Source: Kineothrix alysoides (GTDB taxonomy: Bacteria; Bacillota; Clostridia; Lachnospirales; Lachnospiraceae). From it: a DNA stretch of 64,000 nucleotides. Shown one piece after another: positions 57,413 through 64,000 of the stretch (positions within the stretch are counted from its first letter, which is position 1; the number at the start of each line of letters is the position of its first letter). The position numbers and the translations under genes are program-made. The stretch is taken from positions 1,550,001 to 1,614,000 of the forward strand of contig NZ_JPNB01000002.1 in the NCBI RefSeq assembly GCF_000732725.1. The letters run 5' to 3'. The notes beneath the pieces were generated by a model. That model made no database searches. It was given only the letters and a program-made list of their open reading frames with translations, and was not told where the DNA came from.

Positions 57413-57616
57413 ATGAGCAAAGAAGAATTCACAAAGTGGTTAAAAGCAGCAGGAGTAAGGGCGGTCAAAACAGTAGCGCAGACCGCAGTTGCGACGATTG
57501 GCACGGCGACGATCATGTCAGAGGTAAATTGGGTGGTGGTAGCGTCTGCTTCCGTGCTGGCAGGAATCTTATCTCTGCTGACATCAACAGCCGGACTGCC
57601 GGAGTTGAAAGAATAA
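57413..57616 (+). CDS. Phage holin, r1t-like
   Basis: 67 residues, two predicted membrane helices (AVATIGTATIMSEVNWVVVA and SVLAGILSLLTSTAG) after a basic N-terminus (WLKAAGVRAVKTVAQT), characteristic of r1t-type holins. Lets the endolysin downstream reach the wall. AAGGAGA ribosome site. Confidence 0.8.
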   Translation: MSKEEFTKWLKAAGVRAVKTVAQTAVATIGTATIMSEVNWVVVASASVLAGILSLLTSTAGLPELKE

Positions 57617-57626
57617 GGAGAGAACC

Positions 57627-58157
57627 ATGACGATGGGAGTAAACTGCGGGCATACGATAGGCGGCGCCGGATATGGTGCAGTAGGCTTTATCAAAGAATC
57701 GAACCATACGAGGCTTGTCGGATATGCCCTTATGGAGAAATTACGCGCTGCAGGCGCAAAGGTGGTGGATTGCACTGTAGATAAAGCCAATACGCAAGCA
57801 GAATACCTTGTGGCGGCAGTAGCATTGGCGAACCGGGAGGATTTGGATTGGTTTATCAGCATCCATTTTAACGCTTCAGCAGCTCATACCGGGCAAGGTG
57901 TGGAAGTCTATACTTATGAGGGCAGACAGTATCAGAATGCTCTTGACGTATGCAGTAATATTGCTGCTTATGGATTCAAAAACCGGGGCGTAAAAGCCGG
58001 CACTGCTTTGTACGTGATTAAAAATACCAAGGCAAAGGCAATACTGATAGAAGTATGCTTTTGCGATAATGGCCAGGATGTTGCTCTTTATAATCGTATA
58101 GGCGGTGCTGATACCATTGCGCAGGCTATTTTAACGGCATTTACGATTAGGCAGTAA
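57627..58157 (+). CDS. N-acetylmuramoyl-L-alanine amidase (Amidase_3)
   Basis: Zinc endolysin that cuts the MurNAc-L-Ala bond. 176 residues, catalytic domain only: zinc His9 (NCGHT), Glu24 (FIKESNH), His in FISIHFNAS and the catalytic Glu in ILIEVCFCDN. No signal peptide, so export depends on the holin. No wall-binding domain is fused. Confidence 0.88.
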   Translation: MTMGVNCGHTIGGAGYGAVGFIKESNHTRLVGYALMEKLRAAGAKVVDCTVDKANTQAEYLVAAVALANREDLDWFISIHFNASAAHTGQGVEVYTYEGRQYQNALDVCSNIAAYGFKNRGVKAGTALYVIKNTKAKAILIEVCFCDNGQDVALYNRIGGADTIAQAILTAFTIRQ

Positions 58158-58168
58158 ATCCGGAGGAC

Positions 58169-58903
58169 GTGCCGGCAGAAAAACACGACATGCCATTTGA
58201 TGAGTTCGTGGAGTACGTGGGCGAGATTGCCAGACAGGATTGGATTGACCGTAAGATTATTCTGCCTTCCGTGGTGGTGTCTCAGGCTATTAAAGAATCC
58301 GCGAGCGGAGCCTCGGAGTTAGCCCAGAACGCGAATACGCTGTTCGGCATCAAGAAAAACGGATGGGCTGGCAAGACCTATATCAAGGCTGCCACGGAGC
58401 AGAGGGCAGACGGGAGTTACTATACCGTAGACAACACCGAGTGGCGATCATATGGAAGCTGGAAAGAATCCATCCTCGACCACAATACCTATATAGCAGA
58501 AAGAAGTACGGACGGCGGAAAAACGCTGCGCTACAGGCCTATAATCGGTTGTGAGGAATATGTACTTGTATGCCAGTATTTGCAGGATTTAGGCTATGCT
58601 ACATCACTGACGTACGCGGAATCCCTTATCAATGATTACATAGAGAAGTATGACCTCACACGGTTCGATGCGGTAGAGGATGAGCTTGCACCGGCCGGTA
58701 AGCTATGGGTGGTGCAGCTCAGGGCATATAAGAGCAAGAATAATGCGGAGAGGTTTGTTAAGAGACTTGAAGGTATGGGGATTATTTCCTTTATAAAAGA
58801 ATATATGAATTTGCACAGAGATTTGTCCGATTTAAACTACGATTCAATTGAACAGGTAGCTGAGTTAGTTTTAAAATCATTAAATGAAAAAAAGATCATT
58901 TAA
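58169..58903 (+). CDS. Glucosaminidase with SPOR domain (possible frameshift end)
   Basis: Cuts glycan strands (N-acetylglucosaminidase family). GTG start with GGAGGAC. 244 residues: catalytic domain about 8-165 (ILPSVVVSQAIKESASG with the catalytic Glu, NTLFGIKKNGWAG, YGSWKESILDHN), then a SPOR peptidoglycan-binding domain (LWVVQLRAYKSKNNAERFVKRLEGMGI, about 185-215), then an unrelated tail. The zero frame ends at TAA 58901, nine bases after the slippery heptamer A_AAA_AAG at 58888; a -1 shift would add 46 residues. Confidence 0.8.
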   Translation: MPAEKHDMPFDEFVEYVGEIARQDWIDRKIILPSVVVSQAIKESASGASELAQNANTLFGIKKNGWAGKTYIKAATEQRADGSYYTVDNTEWRSYGSWKESILDHNTYIAERSTDGGKTLRYRPIIGCEEYVLVCQYLQDLGYATSLTYAESLINDYIEKYDLTRFDAVEDELAPAGKLWVVQLRAYKSKNNAERFVKRLEGMGIISFIKEYMNLHRDLSDLNYDSIEQVAELVLKSLNEKKII

Positions 58904-59034
58904 TTGATAAAGGTGAAATAAGAAGTTTGTTCAAAGAAGTAGTAAAGGCAGGAAAATTAAAATCGGACGATATTGACAAGAGCAGGCATAATAAATTGAA
59001 AAAAATGATTATTGAATTAGAAACTGAATTATAA
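58888..59034 (+). other. Possible -1 frameshift site and extension of the glucosaminidase
   Basis: A_AAA_AAG is in the correct phase relative to the zero frame. The -1 frame continues as KKDHLIDKGEIRSLFKEVV and ends ELETEL at 59034, with composition and helical pattern matching the preceding QVAELVLKSLNEK. No clear downstream stem was found, so a simple one-base loss in the A-run is the alternative. Confidence 0.5.
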
Positions 59035-59044
59035 AATATATACT

Positions 59045-59067
59045 GGCGGCCACACAGCTGCCTTTTT
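59045..59067 (+). terminator. Terminator after the lysis cassette
   Basis: GGCGGC / GCTGCC with a CACACA loop, followed by TTTTT. Confidence 0.65.
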
Positions 59068-59140
59068 ACTATTACTATTCTATCATAAATAAAAATTTTG
59101 TGATATATTCATGTTATATAAAACATGAGGGGGAACGAAG

Positions 59141-59371
59141 ATGAAAGATGGTATAATATCTCTGATAATTGCTTTTGGAGTAGACTATTATTTGACTCCT
59201 TTTATATTGATTTTTAAATCCACATGGCAGGAAAGAGGAATGGATGCTATTTCAATCGAACGTAATGTATTGATATTTCATTTTGCAGCTATATTATCTG
59301 TTACAGTTTTAGTATATTTTATTATATTACTTGTAAAATGCATATTTCTTGATAAGCATGATTATTATTAA
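59141..59371 (+). CDS. Small two-helix membrane protein, unknown
   Basis: 76 residues with membrane segments IISLIIAFGVDYYLTPFILIF and NVLIFHFAAILSVTVLVYFIILLV. GAGGGGG precedes the ATG and a strong terminator follows, so it is a stand-alone transcription unit between fibre modules, like a prophage cargo gene. No homology recognised. Confidence 0.5.
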   Translation: MKDGIISLIIAFGVDYYLTPFILIFKSTWQERGMDAISIERNVLIFHFAAILSVTVLVYFIILLVKCIFLDKHDYY

Positions 59372-59397
59372 AAGATTCTTTGTGTCACAATATATAG

Positions 59398-59430
59398 GGC
59401 GCTCATCTTCGGATGGGCGCTTTTTTCTTT
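59398..59430 (+). terminator. Terminator after the small membrane protein gene
   Basis: GGGCGCTCATC - TTCG - GATGGGCGC with TTTTTTCTTT. A diverged copy of this sequence occurs near 63270-63294. Confidence 0.85.
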
Positions 59431-59463
59431 ATGCACTGGTACTAATTTATCATATAGAAAATC

Positions 59464-59478
59464 CCCGGATAATTTTGG
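59464..59478. repeat. 15-bp direct repeat, left flank of the IS30-family element
   Basis: CCCGGATAATTTTGG, repeated at 61188-61202. The same sequence occurs once, uninterrupted, upstream of fibre gene 3 (63495-63509). Confidence 0.75.
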
Positions 59479-61187
59479 CTTAATTGAAAAGTTAAGTTCT
59501 ACTTTTGATATCTCCGCATTTCATGCGGACTTTAATTCCAGATTATCCTTAACAAAGAGGTGATTTTCTATTATAATAGAACTAATAACACAGAAATCAG
59601 TTGATTCTTTGCATGAGAATGGGACATCTGGAACTAGTGTGCGAGACTAAATTCCACATGTCTGTGATGTAAGACTAAGTTCTATGCAGTGGAATCCGCC
59701 TATGCTATCTAGTTCTAATTTATTTTAGTAATCCTGGTTTCAGATTTACATGATCTGGTTTAATCTCTTTCAGGTTCAAACAGTCATGGAGCCTATTATC
59801 CAGGAGCAGCTGAGACAGTTCAAATGGACTATGTCCGTTTAGGCTGTCTCTTTTTTCGCTATTGATATGATTCATAAGAAGGGTGACTCTCTGATCGTCC
59901 AAATCTTCAAATGAAGTCCCCTTTGGTCTGACATATCGTATATACTCATGATTCTTTTCTAAGGCTCCTTTTTGATTGGAGCGATACGGATCGCAATAAT
60001 ATACAGCAGTTCGTTTTTCTCCAGTTAGGGAGGTCTCCAATTCGTCGGGATTTTGGAACTCATGGCCGTTGTCAGTAAGGATCACTTTAAACAGCTTCCG
60101 AAACACCTCTATGCCTAATGCTTCTGTCAGTGAATCAAAGATCCGCTTAATTTCTGTCTGCGTCTGTTCTCTTAAAAGGAATATCAACATCAGATTGCAG
60201 CTACGAAATAGCATCGTCATGAAGCACGGCTTTGTACCTGCTCGCCCCTCCACAGTATCAAGTTCTACGATGCTGCCAGTAAAACCATTCGCTAAAAGCA
60301 TTTGAAAATCTTTATAGGCCCGGTCAATCCGGAAGGTACGGTTATTCATACTGCAAGTGGTGGATGTCTTTCTCTTTTTATATTTGACTTTACGCCTTAG
60401 ATCAAGGTTTCTCACATCAAAAACACCACTTGCGATATAAGTATAAGCAGTACGCCTGGAACATCCTAACTTCTGAGCATGTGTGGCATAAATATGCCCC
60501 AGAGACTGTCCTTTCTTAATCAAAGGAGTCAGGAGATCATTCATTTCCTGTATCCGCTCCGGTGTCTGATTAATCCCTTCCCGACTTGAGATAAGAACAT
60601 CTCTATAATTATCGTCGGCGTATTTAGAAGAGTAAATTTTCTGCTCCAGTAAGCAATTCACACGTTTCAGACATCCATTGCATACATAGGGTGGTTTATT
60701 AAGTTTCGCACACTGCCTAGGCTTGTATTCCTTGCAAACTTTTTCACACTGGTGTTTGTGACAGGACCGACATAGTTTTATACATTCCTCATCACCACAA
60801 GCATGTAGCATCTTGCACTTATTGGCTCTGGGATTTGTATCATCTCTGTTGTGGCTGCAGGGAACTTTAGCAAAACTTCTTGATTTGCTGTGTTCTTTTA
60901 TTTGAGTGTGCTTGCGAATTTCTTTTGAGATGGTACTTGGATCTTTGCCGGTTAATGCAGCGATTGCCCGGAAGGATTTTCCTTCAGCTAAACCGTGCTC
61001 TATAGATATACGCTGGGATAAGGTAAGGTGTTTATGATTGCCAGTAGGTCTGTTGTTCATGGTGACCTCTCTTTCTGCACAGGAGGGCAATCAACTGCTC
61101 CTTTATTATACAGAAAAAGTGGTGCGGAGGTAATTTCTACAGGGGTAGAATTTACTCTTGCCAACTAGAAATTAAGTTTTCATTCTA
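59479..61187 (-). mobile_element. IS30-family insertion sequence
   Basis: About 1.7 kb between the two 15-bp repeats. Its ends form imperfect inverted repeats (TTGAAAAGTTAAGTTCTAC on the left, ATGAAAACTTAATTTCTAG as the right-end complement). It contains one intact transposase gene on the minus strand and 241 non-coding bases at the left end. The duplication is longer than the 2-3 bp often reported for the family, so the exact ends should be treated as provisional. Confidence 0.78.
59720..61060 (-). CDS. IS30-family transposase
   Basis: 446 residues from the ATG at 61060 (GAGAGGT upstream). N-terminal helix-turn-helix (HLTLSQRISIEHGLAEGKSFRAIAALTGKDPSTISKEIRKH), a cysteine-rich zinc-finger-like region near 80-145 (CKMLHACGDEECIKLCRSCH), and a DDE core: Asp in VELDTVEGR, Asp in ILTDNGHEFQN and Glu in NQKGALEKNHEYIR. 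The frame is intact, so the element may be active. The Cys-rich insert makes it longer than the classical IS30 protein (about 383 residues). Confidence 0.92.
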   Translation of the reverse strand: MNNRPTGNHKHLTLSQRISIEHGLAEGKSFRAIAALTGKDPSTISKEIRKHTQIKEHSKSRSFAKVPCSHNRDDTNPRANKCKMLHACGDEECIKLCRSCHKHQCEKVCKEYKPRQCAKLNKPPYVCNGCLKRVNCLLEQKIYSSKYADDNYRDVLISSREGINQTPERIQEMNDLLTPLIKKGQSLGHIYATHAQKLGCSRRTAYTYIASGVFDVRNLDLRRKVKYKKRKTSTTCSMNNRTFRIDRAYKDFQMLLANGFTGSIVELDTVEGRAGTKPCFMTMLFRSCNLMLIFLLREQTQTEIKRIFDSLTEALGIEVFRKLFKVILTDNGHEFQNPDELETSLTGEKRTAVYYCDPYRSNQKGALEKNHEYIRYVRPKGTSFEDLDDQRVTLLMNHINSEKRDSLNGHSPFELSQLLLDNRLHDCLNLKEIKPDHVNLKPGLLK

Positions 61188-61202
61188 CCCGGATAATTTT
61201 GG
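61188..61202. repeat. 15-bp direct repeat, right flank of the IS30-family element
   Basis: Second copy of CCCGGATAATTTTGG, 12 bases before the -35 of fibre promoter 2. Confidence 0.75.
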
Positions 61203-61214
61203 TAATATTCACCA

Positions 61215-61243
61215 TTGCAATATACGAACATATGTTCTATATT
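61215..61243 (+). promoter_or_regulatory. Fibre module 2 promoter with embedded LexA box
   Basis: TTGCAA, 17-bp spacer, TATATT; CGAACATATGTTCT at 61225-61238 is a near-perfect SOS box. The IS element ends just upstream and leaves the promoter intact. Confidence 0.85.
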
Positions 61244-61295
61244 ACAGTTACCACATGTGAGAACCTATCAATCAATTATTCAGGAGGAAAATAAA

Positions 61296-61970
61296 ATGAC
61301 AAACGAAAATACGCCTTATATTGGAGAAAATGGTAATTGGTACATCAATGACGAAGATACCGGAATGAGATCGCAGGGAGATGAAGGCCCCCAGGGACCC
61401 GTTGGTCCGCAGGGATTAATTGGTCCTAAAGGTAAAACCGGTGACAGAGGTCCGCAAGGTATTCAGGGACCAGTAGGCGCAACCGGGGCGCAGGGCTCCA
61501 AAGGCGATAAGGGTGATACTGGAGAGCGAGGCCCGAAAGGGGATACGCCGGAGCTTGTAGCAGATTTGCAGACAACCGTAACGGGTAAAGCCTTGGATGC
61601 AACGATGGGTAAAGTGTTGGATGATAAGATAAAAACAAACACGACCAGCATTAATTCGTTAAATAGTAAGTTGACATGGAAAATGTTTAAAAATGTTGCC
61701 GAAATTGGCCTTAATAATAGTTGCACTATGGATCAGATCATATCGGCATTGACAAGTGAAGGCTACGCAATGCTCATTACTCCAATGTTCAAATCAGACT
61801 TTCCCAATGTAAGTTTTGCGGGTACCGGAATGCGGCATCTTATTAAAGTAGAGTGCCCCTTTTCAGGATACGTGGCGATAACTGATTATGACATCAGCAA
61901 TGGGGTGAGCTACTTTAGAGGCCACGACGGTAATAATTATACAAATTGGTCATCAACTAATCCTATTTAA
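61296..61970 (+). CDS. Collagen-like phage tail-fibre protein 2
   Basis: 224 residues from the ATG at 61296 after AGGAGG. Short head NTPYIGENGNWYINDEDTG, about 18 Gly-X-Y triplets with the block [16 protein letters not shown] shared by all three copies, neck TPELVADLQTTVTGKALDAT, then a C-terminal 95-residue domain (from TWKMFKNVAEIGLNNSCTMD) unrelated to that of copy 1 but also ending in an aromatic NYTNWSS motif. SOS-regulated by its promoter. Confidence 0.8.
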   Translation: MTNENTPYIGENGNWYINDEDTGMRSQGDEGPQGPVGPQGLIGPKGKTGDRGPQGIQGPVGATGAQGSKGDKGDTGERGPKGDTPELVADLQTTVTGKALDATMGKVLDDKIKTNTTSINSLNSKLTWKMFKNVAEIGLNNSCTMDQIISALTSEGYAMLITPMFKSDFPNVSFAGTGMRHLIKVECPFSGYVAITDYDISNGVSYFRGHDGNNYTNWSSTNPI

Positions 61971-62018
61971 TTATTTTTAAGTAAACAGGATAAAGTAACT
62001 ATTTAGTATACAAGAGCC

Positions 62019-62053
62019 AGAGAGCCGGTAGGGAGCAATCTTTACCGGCTCTT
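62019..62053 (+). terminator. Terminator after fibre gene 2
   Basis: AGAGCCGGTA...TACCGGCTCT with the same loop end (ATCTT) as the terminator of module 1. Confidence 0.8.
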
Positions 62054-62163
62054 AATTATATCGAATAAATTCTCCATATATTATCATGCCATCTTTTTTG
62101 ATGTATAATGTTTAATAAGTTTTATGGATGCGGATAATAAGTAAAGATGTTGGAGGGATGAGT

Positions 62164-62745
62164 ATGTGTGGCAGATATTATGTAGACGATGAGACAGTAC
62201 ATAAAATAGAAAAAATAGTACGCCAAGTAAGTGAGAAGATAGTGCATAAGAAAGGTGATATTTACCCGACAAACCAAGTGCCGATTATCCACAGTAATCA
62301 GGATTCTCTTACGTCATCCGTAATGACTTGGGGTTTCCCAAAACATACAGATAAGGGTGTAATCGTCAATGCCAGAAGCGAAACCGTTAAGACAAAGCGG
62401 ACATTTAGTAAATCTATTATTGAAAGACGTTGTATCGTGCCAGCAGCAGGATTCTATGAATGGGATAAAGAAAAGAATAAAATTCGCTTTGAGCGTAACG
62501 ACAATAATATAATTTATATGGCTGGAATCTGGAAGTCGTATGATGGTGAAAATAGGTTTGTTATATTAACTACTAATGCAAATAAATCCGTGGAAAATGT
62601 GCATGAGCGTATGCCGCTGATATTGGAGGACAGCGAATTAGAAAGCTGGGTATTTGATAATCAATTTACAGACTTTATTCTGCATAAAACGCCTACGCAG
62701 CTTAAGCAAATAAGAGATTACGAGCAATTCAAATTACCGTTGTAA
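62164..62745 (+). CDS. SOS-response-associated peptidase, HMCES/YedK (SRAP)
   Basis: Forms a covalent link through Cys2 to abasic sites in single-stranded DNA, protecting them during replication. The ATG at 62164 was chosen because it puts Cys at position 2 (MCGRYYVDD) and has GGAGGG seven bases upstream. 193 residues with active-site NARSET, GFYEWDK (Glu) and HERMPLIL (His). It lies between fibre modules 2 and 3. No LexA box is visible in its own leader. Such genes are common prophage cargo. Confidence 0.92.
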   Translation: MCGRYYVDDETVHKIEKIVRQVSEKIVHKKGDIYPTNQVPIIHSNQDSLTSSVMTWGFPKHTDKGVIVNARSETVKTKRTFSKSIIERRCIVPAAGFYEWDKEKNKIRFERNDNNIIYMAGIWKSYDGENRFVILTTNANKSVENVHERMPLILEDSELESWVFDNQFTDFILHKTPTQLKQIRDYEQFKLPL

Positions 62746-62746
62746 T

Positions 62747-62806
62747 ATTTTGGGTTAAATGAAAAAGTAAGTTCTACATTTTAGCTTATTATGAAGCATG
62801 TAGAAT
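62747..62806. mobile_element. Isolated IS-end remnant
   Basis: TTTTGGGTTAAATGAAAAAGTAAGTTCTAC closely resembles the left end of the IS30-family element (59473-59502). A short inverted repeat TTCTACA/TGTAGAA follows. Likely a relic or a miniature derivative. The rest of 62807-63074 is AT-rich and shows no gene. Confidence 0.5.
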
Positions 62807-63074
62807 TTAAATTTACGCTTACGCATATGACAAATGACAAATGATCATCACATGCGTTAATGATAATGCAGAACATACGTTTGAATGAATCGATAAAAAA
62901 ACATACAAATATTAATTATATTTTTGTATAGTTATAAAACCTTTGCTATTATTAATTTAATTAAAACAATAAAATTGAAATATTATTTCATTCTGTATAT
63001 AGAGAGCTATAAACGTACTATATGTAAATATGTTGGCGGACTAAAGGCGATAAATATCTCGGCGAGAATATAAA

Positions 63075-63389
63075 GTGATTGGTGTAATACCAGACCCAAC
63101 AAAGCCAAAGGTTACTTGTCCTTATTGTAAATCTGCAAATACATCTAGAATTACAAAGATATCTAAGACGGTAAATACTGTATTATTCGGATTGTTAGGA
63201 ACAAAGCGATTCAAACAATGGCATTGTCACAACTGTGGGTCGGATTTCTATATGATAAAGCTATTATGGCGCTCGTCTACGAATGGGAGCTCAGCACAAA
63301 AAGGCAGCGCAATAAGTAGCGTTACGCCGCCTTTTTCCATAGTATGGGGGTATGATGAAACAATAATTATTGTCAAGCATAATCATTAG
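63075..63389 (+). CDS. Zinc-ribbon protein, probably with a run-on C-terminus
   Basis: Starts with GTG; 104 codons. Residues 14-60 form a zinc ribbon ([10 protein letters not shown] ... [11 protein letters not shown]) around a hydrophobic [11 protein letters not shown], a pattern seen in small phage and clostridial proteins that normally end soon after the second CxxC. Here the frame continues through a terminator-like sequence (63265-63340), suggesting the original stop was lost. No good ribosome site is visible. Expression doubtful. Confidence 0.45.
   Translation: MIGVIPDPTKPKVTCPYCKSANTSRITKISKTVNTVLFGLLGTKRFKQWHCHNCGSDFYMIKLLWRSSTNGSSAQKGSAISSVTPPFSIVWGYDETIIIVKHNH
63298..63340 (+). terminator. 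Terminator-like hairpin near the end of the zinc-ribbon frame
   Basis: AAAAAGGC(AG)CGC... / ...GCCGCCTTTTT, ending in a T-run. Confidence 0.6.
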
Positions 63390-63521
63390 CCCAATATTAT
63401 AGTATTCGTATCGACAGATTATGCAACTTGGTCGTGTCGAAATCCTACATATCTATAACTTATAAACCGGTTAATTTTCCTTGTATAGAAATTCCCCGGA
63501 TAATTTTGGTCATATTCACTA

Positions 63522-63550
63522 TTGCGATAATAGAACAAATGTTCTATATT
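63522..63550 (+). promoter_or_regulatory. Fibre module 3 promoter with embedded LexA box
   Basis: TTGCGA, 17-bp spacer, TATATT; AGAACAAATGTTCT at 63532-63545. The 15-bp sequence duplicated by the IS element upstream of module 2 is found here in its uninterrupted form. Confidence 0.85.
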
Positions 63551-63601
63551 GCTGCTACCACATGTGAGAAACTATCAATCAATTATTCAGGAGGAAAAAT
63601 C

Positions 63602-64000
63602 ATGGAAACTTTCAGCAGCGTATACGCTCCTTATATTGGAGCAAATGGAAATTGGTATGTAGATAATGAAGACACTGGAGTTAAGGCACAGGGACCAGCA
63701 GGCCCGCAGGGACCGGCAGGACATTGCGGATTACAGGGCTTAATTGGTCCCAAAGGTGAAACTGGCGATAGAGGACCGCAGGGTATTCAGGGACCGGTAG
63801 GTGCAACTGGTGCGCAGGGCCCCAAAGGAGATAAGGGAGATAAAGGAGATACTGGTGCGCAGGGTCCGAAAGGCGATACACCGGAACTTGTTGCAAATTT
63901 GCAGGAAACAGTAGTAGGCAAAGCGTTGGATGCGACAATGGGAAAAGCATTAAATGATAAAATTGTTAATGCAAATAACAAAATGAACAAAACACATTAC
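63602..64000 (+). CDS. Collagen-like phage tail-fibre protein 3 (runs off the window)
   Basis: The first 133 codons are present. Head [20 protein letters not shown] is identical to copy 1, followed by about 20 Gly-X-Y triplets ([16 protein letters not shown], then the shared [16 protein letters not shown] block) and the neck [20 protein letters not shown]. The C-terminal domain begins INDK-like ([12 protein letters not shown]) and differs from both others as far as can be seen. AGGAGG ribosome site; leader nearly identical to modules 1 and 2. Confidence 0.8.
   Translation, partial: METFSSVYAPYIGANGNWYVDNEDTGVKAQGPAGPQGPAGHCGLQGLIGPKGETGDRGPQGIQGPVGATGAQGPKGDKGDKGDTGAQGPKGDTPELVANLQETVVGKALDATMGKALNDKIVNANNKMNKTHY

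Noticed and set aside
56255-63545. The repeated promoter units considered as a CRISPR-like or integron-like array
   Set aside because: Spacing is irregular, the repeats are promoters with coding sequence, and there is no cas gene or attC-like site.
56327-64000. Diversity-generating retroelement acting on the fibre tips
   Set aside because: No reverse transcriptase or template repeat is present, and the tips differ wholesale rather than at scattered adenines.

Overview
The window is typical of a low-to-mid GC Firmicute of the Lachnospiraceae (Clostridia), probably a plant-polysaccharide-using gut bacterium. The evidence is AGGAGG-type ribosome sites, sigma-A promoters (TTGACA/TATAAT with 17-bp spacers), the order hprK - ROK glucokinase - murB - rapZ - whiA - HPr-like, a DUF6171 protein, several arabinan-degrading enzymes and a CIRCE-controlled hsp20. 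No rRNA, tRNA or CRISPR array was seen.

Layout. 1-13.5 kb is core chromosome: the 5' end of pyrG (minus), ftsH, uvrC, then hprK-glcK-murB-rapZ-whiA and an HPr paralogue with Glu at the phospho-histidine position (Crh-like), a lipid kinase, class II aldolase and a cyclophilin. 13.6-17.7 kb holds a GNAT protein and an XRE regulator overlapping an ABC exporter. 17.8-22.2 kb is a trehalose locus (treC, treP, divergent treR) with two perfect 16-bp operators and a 274-bp inverted-repeat structure between treP and treC. 22.3-24 kb is a two-gene SufC-SufB unit (SUF-like minimal system). 24.1-31.6 kb is a binding-protein ABC importer of the Fbp/Afu type with its own sensor kinase, AraC-type response regulator and HAD phosphatase; the sequence argues against ferric iron and fits a phosphorylated compound. 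A chemoreceptor follows.

33.6-46.6 kb is an arabinan/arabinoside utilisation locus: an ArsR-like regulator, GH51 and GH127 on the minus strand, then GH43, secreted GH43, GH51 and DUF6171 on the plus strand, followed by a sugar ABC importer without its own ATPase. 46.7-55.5 kb carries a LexA-boxed Y-family polymerase with a YolD partner, two envelope proteins of unknown role, a MarR regulator with a small membrane protein, CIRCE-hsp20 and an OmpR-type two-component system. At least two families of dispersed palindromic repeats, and a short hairpin family related to one of them, sit in gaps between genes across the window.

55.6-64 kb is the most unusual part: a prophage remnant reduced to an integrase stub, a short XkdX-like ORF, a lysis cassette (XhlA-like, holin, amidase, glucosaminidase-SPOR) and three paralogous collagen-like tail-fibre genes. 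Each fibre gene has the same sigma-A promoter whose 17-bp spacer contains a LexA operator, the same 5' leader, and (in the two complete copies) the same terminator, while the C-terminal domains differ. Small cargo genes, including an HMCES/YedK-type SOS protein, lie between the copies, and an IS30-family element has inserted just upstream of the second. The arrangement looks like a domesticated, DNA-damage-inducible array of interchangeable fibre modules beside lysis genes. Its function is inference.
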